A stretch of DNA of 64,000 bases from Caulobacteraceae bacterium. GTDB taxonomy: Bacteria > Pseudomonadota > Alphaproteobacteria > Caulobacterales > Caulobacteraceae. Positions 45,681-54,345 of this stretch are shown here, one piece after another. The notes under the pieces are model-generated. The model did no database searches. It was given only the letters and a program-made list of their open reading frames with translations, and was not told the origin of the DNA. The position numbers and the translations under genes are program-made. Location of the stretch: contig JAIBAU010000009.1 in the NCBI GenBank assembly GCA_019695035.1, positions 1 to 64,000 of the forward strand. Direction: 5' to 3'. Position 1 is the first letter of the stretch, and the number at the start of each line of letters is the position of its first letter.

Positions 45681-46954
45681 CTGTGTTCGCCATGTTTACC
45701 GCCGAAGAAGCCGTCGCTGAGCAGCGTATCAGCGTGGTTGGCCTGGGCTATATCGGCTTACCGACCGCCGTAAGCCTCGCGGAGGCCGGCTTCCAGGTTA
45801 CAGGGATCGACGTCGACCCCCGTGTCATCGAAGCCGTGAACGGGGGCCGGGCGCACATCGTCGAACCCGGCCTCGAGCAACTGCTGCACTCGGTGGTGAA
45901 AAAGGGTCGCCTGACCGCCACCCGCCAACAGGTCGGCGCCGACGCTTTTCTGATCGCCGTGCCTACGCCCGTCGGCCACGATCAGTACCGAACGCCGGAT
46001 CTGACCTACGTGTTCGCCGCGGCCGATGCGATCGCCCCGGTGCTCCAGCGCGGATCGCTGGTGATCCTCGAGTCGACCTCGCCCGTCGGAACGACCCGCA
46101 AGATGATCGAGCGGATGGCGGCGGCGCGCCCCGACCTGCGCTTTCCGGAAGCCGGCGTCGACGAAAACGACGTCGACATCGACGTCGTCTACTCCCCCGA
46201 ACGGGTCATTCCCGGTCGGACGATGGAGGAACTCAAGACCAACGACCGCGCAGTCGGCGGAGCCACGCCCCGCGCCGCGCGGCGCGCCGCCGCGCTCTAC
46301 CGGCGCGTTACGTCTGGGGAGCTGCTGATCACGGATGACCGCACGGCGGAATTCGTGAAGCTGACCGAAAACGCGTTTCGCGACGTGAACATCGCTTTCG
46401 CCAATGAACTGTCGATGGTCTGCGACCAGCTGAACCTGAACGTCTGGGACGTCATCAAACTCGCCAATTTCCATCCGCGGGTGAATATCCTCCAGCCCGG
46501 CCCCGGCGTAGGCGGTCACTGCATCGCTGTTGACCCTTGGTTCATCGTCGCCCAGGCCCCGGAAACCGCCCGCCTCATCCGGACCGCGCGCGAGGTCAAC
46601 GACGGCAAGCCCAGGTGGGTGGTGGAGAAGGTCGGCGAATTACTCGCCGAACGTCCCGACGCCCGCATCGCCTGCCTGGGCCTCACCTTCAAACCGAACG
46701 TGGACGATTTCCGCGAGAGCCCGGCCCTCGACATCGCCCGCGAACTGACCCGTCGTTACCCGGGCCAGGTCACCTGCGCTGATCCATACGCCGACCTGTT
46801 GCGCGACCCGGGAGACCTGGCCCTCTCGGATGTCGCGACCGCCCACAAGGAGGCCGACGTGATCGTGATGCTGGTTGGCCACGACCAGTTCCGTGGCCTC
46901 GGCCGACCGGCGGCGACTTCCGCCGTCGTGGACGCCTGCGGTTTCTGGAAATAG
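45677..46954 (+). CDS. wecC: UDP-N-acetyl-D-mannosamine dehydrogenase
   Basis: NAD-dependent nucleotide-sugar dehydrogenase of 425 residues oxidising UDP-ManNAc at C6 to UDP-ManNAcA. The N-terminal Rossmann motif VVGLGYIGLPTA, the active-site cysteine C282 in GVGGHCIAVDP and the C-terminal UDP-binding FKPNVDDFRESP are present. Pairing with wecB identifies the substrate over UDP-glucose or UDP-Gal types. A hairpin-like repeat follows (AACCTT / AAGGTT, 46962-46981). It is the last gene before the first GT4/heparinase module. Confidence 0.95.
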   Translation: MTVFAMFTAEEAVAEQRISVVGLGYIGLPTAVSLAEAGFQVTGIDVDPRVIEAVNGGRAHIVEPGLEQLLHSVVKKGRLTATRQQVGADAFLIAVPTPVGHDQYRTPDLTYVFAAADAIAPVLQRGSLVILESTSPVGTTRKMIERMAAARPDLRFPEAGVDENDVDIDVVYSPERVIPGRTMEELKTNDRAVGGATPRAARRAAALYRRVTSGELLITDDRTAEFVKLTENAFRDVNIAFANELSMVCDQLNLNVWDVIKLANFHPRVNILQPGPGVGGHCIAVDPWFIVAQAPETARLIRTAREVNDGKPRWVVEKVGELLAERPDARIACLGLTFKPNVDDFRESPALDIARELTRRYPGQVTCADPYADLLRDPGDLALSDVATAHKEADVIVMLVGHDQFRGLGRPAATSAVVDACGFWK

Positions 46955-47047
46955 GGTTTCAAACCTTGACCTGCTAAGGTTGTGGCGAGGTCGCCCAGGG
47001 GGTAAGCCGCTTGCTTCCACCGGTCGAAGCGGTTGCTTGAACTACTG

Positions 47048-49015
47048 ATGACGAAGCGGTCCCGACCGATTCAGCCCGCAAACGCCGCCGGCGCGCCGCC
47101 CCTGGCGAAGAGCCCTGAGGCAAGCCGCGTGGCGACCTTGGCCGCCGAACTGGAGTTGGAGCGCCGCGAACACCACGCCGCGCGGCAGGAACTGAACCGC
47201 CTGCGACGCAAGGTCGTAGAGCATGCGCAGGCCTCGGAACGCGCTCGCGATACGGTCTCGTTCCGCCTGGGCGCAGCCCTGCTCAGGGCGCGTACGATCC
47301 GCGGCTTCTTCTCGTTGCCCTTCGAAATCCTCGCGCTGGTGCGAGAATCTCTGCGACGTCGGCGCGAAGGTCGTCGCATCGCCGCCCTCTCAGCCCACAC
47401 CAATGACCTGATCGACGACAGCCTTGATGATGCGGGGCGAGCGTTGCAGGGCGTCCGCCGGATGGGACTGCCGGGCCATGATGCATCCGTCGTGCTGATG
47501 GGACTGGCGTCAGCGCGGGCCGCCTATGACGCCCCGGGGGCCGCCCGACTGGCCAAGGAAGCCGTGGCCATGGACCCCTCGCCCCGCCAGATGGGACGAG
47601 CCGCGCAAATCCTGTTCCTCGCCGGCGAGGCTCACGCGCCCGCACAGTATGCCCGCGCCGCCCTGCAGGGACGGTGGCTGTTTTCGCGCCGCGACGCCGC
47701 CAAGCTGCGCGTCATCGAGGCGTTTGCGGGAAGCCGGGAGATCGTCGTCCCGGCCCGCCGCCCGGAAGCGTCCTTCAGCGCGCAGCCCAGGCGAGCCCTC
47801 TTCGTTGCCTCAAGCAGCCTGCCGCATCACACGTCGGGCTACACGCTTCGCACCCAGAACATCGCCCAGGCCATCTCGCGCACGGGGTGGGACCTGCAGT
47901 TGGTAAGCCGCCCGGGTTATCCCTGGGACCGCGCTGACGCGCGTGCTGCACGGGTTCTTGCCGGAACGCATCAGGAAGGCGGGGTGGACTACACCCGGCT
48001 TCGGGGACCGTCGGCCGGTGAAACTCCCTTCCCGAATTATGTCGAGGAGGCGGCTCGCGTGCTGGAGCGCCACGTCGCGAAGATCCGGCCCAGCCTAATC
48101 TACGCCGCCTCCAACTATGTGACAGGGTTGCCCGCACTGATCGCGGCCCGTCGGGCCGGCGTGCCCTTCGTCTACTCCGTGAGGGGGCTCTGGGAATATA
48201 CCGCCGCCGCCAAGAACCCGGGGTGGGAGACCACCGAAAGGTTCGCTCTGCAGCGGGACCTCGAGACGCGGGTCGCGATGGAAGCCGACCGCGTGATCGT
48301 GCTGTCCGAGGGACTGCGCCGCGAAATGATCGCCCGGGGCGTCTCGCCGGATCGCATCCGACTGGCTCCCAACTGCGTCGATCCCGCCGCCTTCAAACCG
48401 GTGGCGCGAGATCAGGCTTTGGCCCGTCGGCTGGGCCTGGGCGATCGTTACGTGCTGGGGTTCCTTGGATCGCTGGAACACTATGAGGGCCTGGACGATC
48501 TCCTCGAGGCTGTCGCCATGCTCGTGCGTGAAGGCCTGAACCTGGCGGTTCTGATCGTCGGCGAAGGCTCGGCTTCGGGCCACCTCCGTGAAGAGGCCAG
48601 GCGCCACGAACTGGGAGACCGGGTCGTGCAGCTCGGCCGGATCGCGCCGGATCAGGTCGCCGAGCACTACTCCGTGGTCGACGTCGCGGTGTTCCCGCGC
48701 CTGCCCCTTCCGGTCTGCGAGATCGTCGCGCCCCTCAAACCGTTGGAAGCCATGGCGATGGCCAAGCCGGTCATCGGTTCCGACGTCGGCGGGATCGCCG
48801 AGATCATTCGTCCCGGCAAGACGGGCCTTCTTTTCAGCAAGGGTGACGTCCAGTCCCTGGCCGCCGCTATCCGTCGGCTGCAGGGTGATCCGGGCCTCGC
48901 GCTGGCGCTGGGGCGGCAGGCCCGCGCCTGGGTCGAGGCTGAGCGCACCTGGGACACAGCCGCCGAAGCCATCGTCGAGGTTTGCGCCTCACTGACGGAG
49001 CGGAGCGAAACTTGA
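47048..49015 (+). CDS. GT4-family glycosyltransferase with N-terminal coiled coil (module 1)
   Basis: Protein of 655 residues. An N-terminal coiled coil (about 25-80) ends in VSFRLGAALLRARTIRGF, followed by a helical repeat-like region (about 120-215) and a GT-B fold transferase (about 235-650). Donor-domain residues are in CEIVAPLKPLEAMAMAKP and DVGGIAEI. Shared with its paralog at 52345: SSLPHH-x-SGYTLRTQ, GYPWDR and AASNYV. The start is ATG 47048. The heparinase gene begins inside its stop (TTGA). It probably extends the capsule backbone; donor and acceptor are unknown. Confidence 0.85.
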   Translation: MTKRSRPIQPANAAGAPPLAKSPEASRVATLAAELELERREHHAARQELNRLRRKVVEHAQASERARDTVSFRLGAALLRARTIRGFFSLPFEILALVRESLRRRREGRRIAALSAHTNDLIDDSLDDAGRALQGVRRMGLPGHDASVVLMGLASARAAYDAPGAARLAKEAVAMDPSPRQMGRAAQILFLAGEAHAPAQYARAALQGRWLFSRRDAAKLRVIEAFAGSREIVVPARRPEASFSAQPRRALFVASSSLPHHTSGYTLRTQNIAQAISRTGWDLQLVSRPGYPWDRADARAARVLAGTHQEGGVDYTRLRGPSAGETPFPNYVEEAARVLERHVAKIRPSLIYAASNYVTGLPALIAARRAGVPFVYSVRGLWEYTAAAKNPGWETTERFALQRDLETRVAMEADRVIVLSEGLRREMIARGVSPDRIRLAPNCVDPAAFKPVARDQALARRLGLGDRYVLGFLGSLEHYEGLDDLLEAVAMLVREGLNLAVLIVGEGSASGHLREEARRHELGDRVVQLGRIAPDQVAEHYSVVDVAVFPRLPLPVCEIVAPLKPLEAMAMAKPVIGSDVGGIAEIIRPGKTGLLFSKGDVQSLAAAIRRLQGDPGLALALGRQARAWVEAERTWDTAAEAIVEVCASLTERSET

Positions 49016-50814
49016 CGGACGCCGCCATCGCCGCCTCGGCGCCCTACGAAGAACTGCTCCGATCCTCCCGCGCCGAACTGGTCCTGCGGGATGGCTGGGT
49101 GTTGGGACGTTATCCGGCGGTCTCGCTGACTCCGCCGATCGACTGGAGCTTCAAGGACGAAGCCAGCCGATCACACAACTACCACCTGCACGCGCTCGAC
49201 CTGATTGACCCACTGCTGGCGGCTCACTCCGCTGGGGAAAGCGATCGGCCTTACCTGGAGCACGCGCTGGCGGTCGCCATGGACTGGGTGGAAAATCATC
49301 CGGCTCCCGACACGCCGGACCGATCGCCGATGGCCTGGTACGACATGGCCGTGGGTCTTCGGGCCTACCGGCTGGCCTACGTCTATGACGAAGCCCGCCG
49401 ACTGGGAGTCGGCACGGATGCGCAACGAAACGCCCTGAGAGCTTCGCTGGAGGCCCACCGGGCCAACCTCGTCGACGATGAGCATTTCGCTGCTCACTCG
49501 AACCATGGGCTCTATCAGGCCTCAGGCCAGCTCGCGATGGCTCGGCGCCTGTCCGACATCCCCGGCATGGACGCCGCGGCGCAGCAAGCTCGCGAGCGTC
49601 TGGTCGCGGCGATCACCGCCCAGTTCACGCCCGAGGGCATCCACAAGGAACATTCTCCCGGCTACCACCTCCGGGTGCTCGAAACCCTGTCGGGCGCCGA
49701 GCGCGCCGGCCTCCTCGATACGCCGGAACTGCAAAAGGTGGTGTCCGACGCCCGCGAGGCGATGAGCTGGTTCGTCAAGCCCGACGGACGCCTGATCAAT
49801 ATCGGCGACACCGACGAGAGCCGCGCCCTGCCCTCGCTGCTCAAGGGACTGTCGCCTGAAGGGTTCAAGGCGTTCCCGAGGTCCGGCTATGTCGTCGCCC
49901 GCTCGCCCGGCTTCTACTTTGTGCAGACCCTGGCCTACCACTCGCGCACCCACAAACAGGCCGACGATTTGAGCTTCGTGTGGGGCGAGCACGGCCGGGA
50001 CGTCCTGATCGACGCAGGCCGTTACGGCTACCGGGGACGCACCCAGCCTGGCTCGGACCTGTGGAAGCGGGGCTTCTGGTACGGAGATCCCAACCGGGTC
50101 TTCGTGGAATCGACCCATGCCCACAACACCGTCGAGATCGGGGGCGAGAGCTATAATCGGCGCGAGGAGCAACCGTACGGCTCGGCGCTAATCGCCGCCG
50201 AGCTGACCTATGACGGCCTTGTTGTCTCGGTAGGCGAGGTCGATCACGGGGCGCAGGGCAAGCACCGGCGCCTGCTGATCCTGAGTCCCGGACAGTGGCT
50301 GGTGTTGGTGGATCGCGTGGAGCCGGTCGTCCCCGCGGCGAAGTCACGGAAGGGCGGGCTGCTTGGCCTATTCGGGGGCGGCGGCGGGGGGATCACCTAT
50401 CGGCAGTGGTTTCACTTCGCCCCGGAATTCAAGGTCTGGCCCCTGTCCGCCTCGTCCTTTGCGGCTGAGGATCCGACCTATGAAACGCGAGTGCGCTGCG
50501 TGTCCCTCGCGCCCGGAGTGGTGGCGTCGGATGTTTTTGTCGGCCAGACCGAGCCGCGGATGCAGGGGTGGACCTCGCCTCGCGACGGCAAGATGGAGCC
50601 GGCGCCCGCGGTGGCGATGGAGACCAGCGCTTCGGGAACAGCCATGTTCGTCACTCTCATGACCTTGAGCGTGGAAGATCTGAAGCCGGGCGGCTGCCAG
50701 GTCGAGAACGACGGCGACCGGCTGAAACTGTCATGGAGCGCCGACGGCTTGGCGATGAAACTGTCGATCGACGGCTTCCTGCAGAATAGCGCGCCACACA
50801 TCGAACTGGGCTGA
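49012..50814 (+). CDS. Heparinase II/III-like polysaccharide lyase-fold protein (module 1)
   Basis: Protein of 600 residues. An alpha/alpha-toroid N-domain (about 1-300) holds HSNHG (162-166) and EHSPGYH (213-219); the C-terminal beta-sandwich holds HSRTHKQADD (310-319), matching the conserved histidine region of heparinase II/III lyases. No signal peptide is seen, so it may be cytoplasmic, unlike secreted lyases. The TTG 49012 start with GGAG upstream overlaps the GT4 stop, so translation is coupled. It likely cleaves or edits a uronic-acid-containing capsule glycan, with UDP-ManNAcA made nearby. Confidence 0.85.
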   Translation: MTDAAIAASAPYEELLRSSRAELVLRDGWVLGRYPAVSLTPPIDWSFKDEASRSHNYHLHALDLIDPLLAAHSAGESDRPYLEHALAVAMDWVENHPAPDTPDRSPMAWYDMAVGLRAYRLAYVYDEARRLGVGTDAQRNALRASLEAHRANLVDDEHFAAHSNHGLYQASGQLAMARRLSDIPGMDAAAQQARERLVAAITAQFTPEGIHKEHSPGYHLRVLETLSGAERAGLLDTPELQKVVSDAREAMSWFVKPDGRLINIGDTDESRALPSLLKGLSPEGFKAFPRSGYVVARSPGFYFVQTLAYHSRTHKQADDLSFVWGEHGRDVLIDAGRYGYRGRTQPGSDLWKRGFWYGDPNRVFVESTHAHNTVEIGGESYNRREEQPYGSALIAAELTYDGLVVSVGEVDHGAQGKHRRLLILSPGQWLVLVDRVEPVVPAAKSRKGGLLGLFGGGGGGITYRQWFHFAPEFKVWPLSASSFAAEDPTYETRVRCVSLAPGVVASDVFVGQTEPRMQGWTSPRDGKMEPAPAVAMETSASGTAMFVTLMTLSVEDLKPGGCQVENDGDRLKLSWSADGLAMKLSIDGFLQNSAPHIELG

Positions 50815-50819
50815 CGGCC

Positions 50820-52250
50820 TCAGAAGAACGCAATCTCCCACCGAAGCAGTCGTGGCCCCCGTGCAAAGACGTCGCGGACGCCGCGGAAGCTGAAGAACAC
50901 CCCGTCCAGGGCTTTGCGACTGGCGCGGGAATAGGTGAAGCCTGTCGAAGCCTCGGCCCAGTTGTCGAACTGGACGAAGCGGTGGACGCGGTTGAGTTCG
51001 TCCTTGAACACCAGCCAGCTCTCCGGGCGGTAGGTCACCGCTTTCGCCTTCGCTTCCGAAATGAAGAGCCAGGCCGGACCGACGTCGACGATCGAACGGA
51101 TCGGCGGACCGCAGAAGCCGATCTCCTCGGGAATCCAGGGGCCGTCTGCGCGCGCCTTGAAGATGCGCGATCCCACCCTTGGGTGGTCGCCGTTGTCCCA
51201 GTCGCCGACATTGCCCAACCAGTCGTCCGCGCCCCAGATAACCCAGCCGTCGTGGAATACCTGATCGGTAAGACGCTGGACCGCGCGCGGATTGCAGTTG
51301 CGGTGCAAGGGGCCGACCGTCTCCGTGGCGGTGATGTCGCGCCAGGTGTCTCCGTCGTCGTCGCTGACCCAGACAAAGACCTCCGCGGCGCGGTCTCCCG
51401 AGGTGAGCCACCACCGGCGAGGGCGGGTCGGATCGGGCGCAACGGTATGCAGATGTCTCACCTGTTCCGCCGAAACCTGGAAACAGACGTCCCATGTCTT
51501 TCCGTCGTCGCGGGACCGGAACACCCTGGGGTCGGACACCAGCTGGTCGGTCAGAGGCAGCTTTTCCGCATTGCCGTACTTGCCCCGATTGACGGGGTAT
51601 TCCGCGAACAGGATCACCCCATCCTTCTCGCCGATGGCGCAGGACCCGTGCCAGGCGGAGACCGTCTCGAGGGGTTCTCCGGCGGGCTTCCAGTCGGGGG
51701 AGTAGCGCCGGATGACGACGCGGGTATGGGCGTCCCCGGGGCTCGCGGCGGCGAAGGTCGCGACCAGCTTGTGGCCCGTCGAGGTGACAAAGGCATGTTC
51801 GACCGGCTCGGCCCCTTCCAGGGGATAAGCCTTCCACGTCTCGCCCAGGTCGTGGGACTCGTAGGCGCTTGTGTCCGCAACGGCGACCACCGTGCGACTG
51901 GGTGAACCGTCAGCATTAAGCGGGTGATGACAGAAGCCGATCTTGCCCGAGGGTCCGATGCGTGGAGAGGAAAGCTTCAGGACCGCGCGGGTAGGAAAGC
52001 TCGTCCGGTCGAAGGGGACTGCATAGTCTTTCACCTGACCCTGGTCGGGCCCCTTGGAGGCCGCCAGGTGAGGCAGGGCAGGCCCCCTGCGCACGGGAGT
52101 CTCCGCCGGAGCCCCTGGCACGGCGGGTGGTAGCGGCGGGCGCAAGCCTTGATTGCGGAAAAAGCGAGCGACACCCTTTTTGACGCGCGACCAAAAGGGC
52201 GCTCTCTGGGCAAATCCGCCGTTGCGGGTGGCGTCAGGCTGTCGTTCCAA
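50820..52250 (-). CDS. Asp-box (BNR) repeat protein of unknown function in capsule locus
   Basis: Protein of 476 residues. Three Asp-box repeats are clear: SHDLGETW (132-139), SRDDGKTW (246-253) and SDDDGDTW (296-303), the signature of sialidase-type beta-propellers. The typical sialidase arginine/tyrosine set is not obvious, so it may be a carbohydrate-binding or lyase-type propeller. The N-terminus is basic with no signal peptide. It uses TTG 52250 with GAGG seven bases upstream. Antisense to the surrounding capsule genes, it lies between two GT4/heparinase modules and is convergent with the first. Confidence 0.7.
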   Translation of the reverse strand: MERQPDATRNGGFAQRAPFWSRVKKGVARFFRNQGLRPPLPPAVPGAPAETPVRRGPALPHLAASKGPDQGQVKDYAVPFDRTSFPTRAVLKLSSPRIGPSGKIGFCHHPLNADGSPSRTVVAVADTSAYESHDLGETWKAYPLEGAEPVEHAFVTSTGHKLVATFAAASPGDAHTRVVIRRYSPDWKPAGEPLETVSAWHGSCAIGEKDGVILFAEYPVNRGKYGNAEKLPLTDQLVSDPRVFRSRDDGKTWDVCFQVSAEQVRHLHTVAPDPTRPRRWWLTSGDRAAEVFVWVSDDDGDTWRDITATETVGPLHRNCNPRAVQRLTDQVFHDGWVIWGADDWLGNVGDWDNGDHPRVGSRIFKARADGPWIPEEIGFCGPPIRSIVDVGPAWLFISEAKAKAVTYRPESWLVFKDELNRVHRFVQFDNWAEASTGFTYSRASRKALDGVFFSFRGVRDVFARGPRLLRWEIAFF

Positions 52251-52297
52251 CTATCAACCTCAGAGGGTTCGCGCAGGCAATGCGGGAGCCTTGATAG
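52251..52297. promoter_or_regulatory. Divergent region with long-armed inverted repeat between BNR and GT4 genes
   Basis: CTATCAA (52251-52257) and TTGATAG (52291-52297) form a perfect 7-base inverted repeat separated by 33 bases, flanking the only promoter region for the divergent BNR and GT4 genes. Also AACC-N6-GGTT inside it. Could be a looped operator or chance; unproven. Confidence 0.28.
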
Positions 52298-52344
52298 GCC
52301 GGAATGGACATGACAAGAAGCCCGGCGCCTGGGCCTAGCTCTCG

Positions 52345-54345
52345 ATGAACACCAAAGTGACGCGTACCCCCTCACGAACTGCGACGTCGAAAGCATCGAC
52401 CGCCAAGGCTGCCGGAAAGGCAGGCAAGACGGCTGGCCGCGCCAAGCCGCCTAGCGGGCGTACGGCCAAGCCGAAGAACGGGCAGACCGTTGCGGAGACT
52501 CAGAAGGCCGAAGGCGCCGTGGCGTCCGAGATCCAGCTTCAGGTGCTGCGGGCCGAGACCGCCTACCTGCGCCAGCGCCTTGTGGATACAGAAGATCAAC
52601 TGGCCCGCCTGAAGGCCACCGTCTCCTATCGCCTCGGCGAAACGCTGATCCAGACTCGCAGCTTCAGCGACTTCCTTAAGCTTCCCGGCAAGCTCGCCGA
52701 CCTGCGCAACGTGTCGGTCGAGAAGCGGCGGAGCGGCAAGGGGACCGCCGGCCAGACCGTGCAACAGGACCGTCTCGCCGCGCGCGACCGCCGGGCTCAG
52801 GCGGCGAACCGGGCGGCCGGCTTGACGGCCCGCGCCAAGGCGCTTCGGCAGACCGATCTCGCCCAGGCCATTCAACTCGGCGAGGAGGCAGTCGAACTCG
52901 AGCCGAAGGGCTACCGCCTGAAGTGGCTGGCCAGCCTGATGTACGACGCGGGTATGGTCGAACGGCCGGCCGCGCTCATGGAGCGCGCCTGGGAGGTCGG
53001 TGAGACCTTCACGCCAGACCAGTCCGCACGCCTGGAAATGCTTCGCGGAATGATCCGCATCCGACGCGAAGGGCTGCGCCTCCCCGAACGGGCGACCCAA
53101 CCCGCATGGGAACCTGCGTCGCATACCGTGGCCTATGTCGCGGCCAGTTCATTGCCCCACCACATCTCGGGTTACACCCTGCGTACGCAGGACCTTATCC
53201 GGGCCATCGACGGCGCCGGATGGAGGGTCGAGGCTTTCACTCGCGCCGGTTATCCCTGGGACCGCCGAGACGCAGTGAAGGTCCAGCCCGGCGCCCTGAC
53301 CTATCCGGTCGCCGACGTCACCTACACGCGACTGGAGGGGCCCGGGTCGAACCGGACGCCGTTTGACGTCTACGTCGAAGCCGCGGCGCAGAGTCTGCTT
53401 GCCCAGTTGAAGACCCGGCGACCGGCGATCATCCACGCCGCGTCCAACTACGTGAACGCTCTACCGGCGCTGGTGGCCGCGCGCCGGGCCGGCTTGCCTT
53501 TCGTCTACGAGGTGCGCGGCCTGTGGGAATTGACCGCCGCCCAGCGCACCGTGACCGGAGAGGCCTCGGAACGCTTCGAACAGTCGCGCGATCTCGAGAT
53601 CATGGTCGCGCGCGAAGCTGACGAGGTTCTGGCGATCAACGAGGCTCTCAAACAGGAGCTCGTTCGCCGCGGGGTCCCGGCGGAACGCATCGCCATCGCC
53701 CCCAACAGCGTGGACGTGGAACGGTTCCAACCGGCCGAGCGCGACGAAGAGCTCAAGCAGATGCTCGGCCTCGATGACCGCTTCGTGCTGGGCTTCGTCG
53801 GATCCGTGGTCGACTACGAGGGCCTGGACGACGCAGTCGAGGCCTTGGCCTTGCTTGAGCAGGGAGGCGTTCATGCCGGCCTTCTCATCGTCGGCGGTGG
53901 GGCGGCTGAACAGGCGATTGCGGAACGGGCGCGGGAGCGCGGCCTAGAGAACCTCGTGGTGATGACCGGCCGGGTGGGCCCGGACGTCGTGCCACGCTAC
54001 TACTCAATCATCGATGCGGCGGTCTTCCCGCGCAAGCCGTCCGCCGTCACCGAGACGGTCTCGCCGCTGAAGCCGCTGGAGGCCATGGCCATGGCGAAGC
54101 CCGTCGTGGCCTCAAACGTGGCTGCGCTCGCCGAAATGATCCAGGACGGCGAGACGGGGCTGCTGTTCCAGAAGGGCGATGTGACCGCACTGGCGGCCGC
54201 CCTCGCCCGCCTCGCCCGCGATGCGGACCTCTGCGCCCGGCTCGGGAGCAGCGGACGGCGTTTCGTAGAGACGCAGCGCACGTGGGGCTCGACCGCCAGA
54301 GCGGTTGCGGCGGCCTACGACCAGTTGCTTCGCAAGCATGGATGA
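52345..54345 (+). CDS. GT4-family glycosyltransferase with N-terminal coiled coil (module 2)
   Basis: Protein of 666 residues, paralog of the gene at 47048. The N-terminus (1-50) is Lys/Ala/Thr-rich and disordered, then a coiled coil (about 60-90) ends in VSYRLGETLIQTRSF, then a helical region and the GT-B transferase (about 255-660) with ETVSPLKPLEAMAMAKP. ATG 52345; the downstream heparinase gene overlaps its end by eight bases. Divergence of the acceptor half suggests that the two copies make different linkages in the repeat unit. Confidence 0.85.
   Translation: MNTKVTRTPSRTATSKASTAKAAGKAGKTAGRAKPPSGRTAKPKNGQTVAETQKAEGAVASEIQLQVLRAETAYLRQRLVDTEDQLARLKATVSYRLGETLIQTRSFSDFLKLPGKLADLRNVSVEKRRSGKGTAGQTVQQDRLAARDRRAQAANRAAGLTARAKALRQTDLAQAIQLGEEAVELEPKGYRLKWLASLMYDAGMVERPAALMERAWEVGETFTPDQSARLEMLRGMIRIRREGLRLPERATQPAWEPASHTVAYVAASSLPHHISGYTLRTQDLIRAIDGAGWRVEAFTRAGYPWDRRDAVKVQPGALTYPVADVTYTRLEGPGSNRTPFDVYVEAAAQSLLAQLKTRRPAIIHAASNYVNALPALVAARRAGLPFVYEVRGLWELTAAQRTVTGEASERFEQSRDLEIMVAREADEVLAINEALKQELVRRGVPAERIAIAPNSVDVERFQPAERDEELKQMLGLDDRFVLGFVGSVVDYEGLDDAVEALALLEQGGVHAGLLIVGGGAAEQAIAERARERGLENLVVMTGRVGPDVVPRYYSIIDAAVFPRKPSAVTETVSPLKPLEAMAMAKPVVASNVAALAEMIQDGETGLLFQKGDVTALAAALARLARDADLCARLGSSGRRFVETQRTWGSTARAVAAAYDQLLRKHG

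Noticed and set aside
46962..46981. AACCTT / AAGGTT repeat after wecC as an intrinsic terminator
   Set aside because: Short stem, 8-base loop and no T run; only noted as a possible hairpin.
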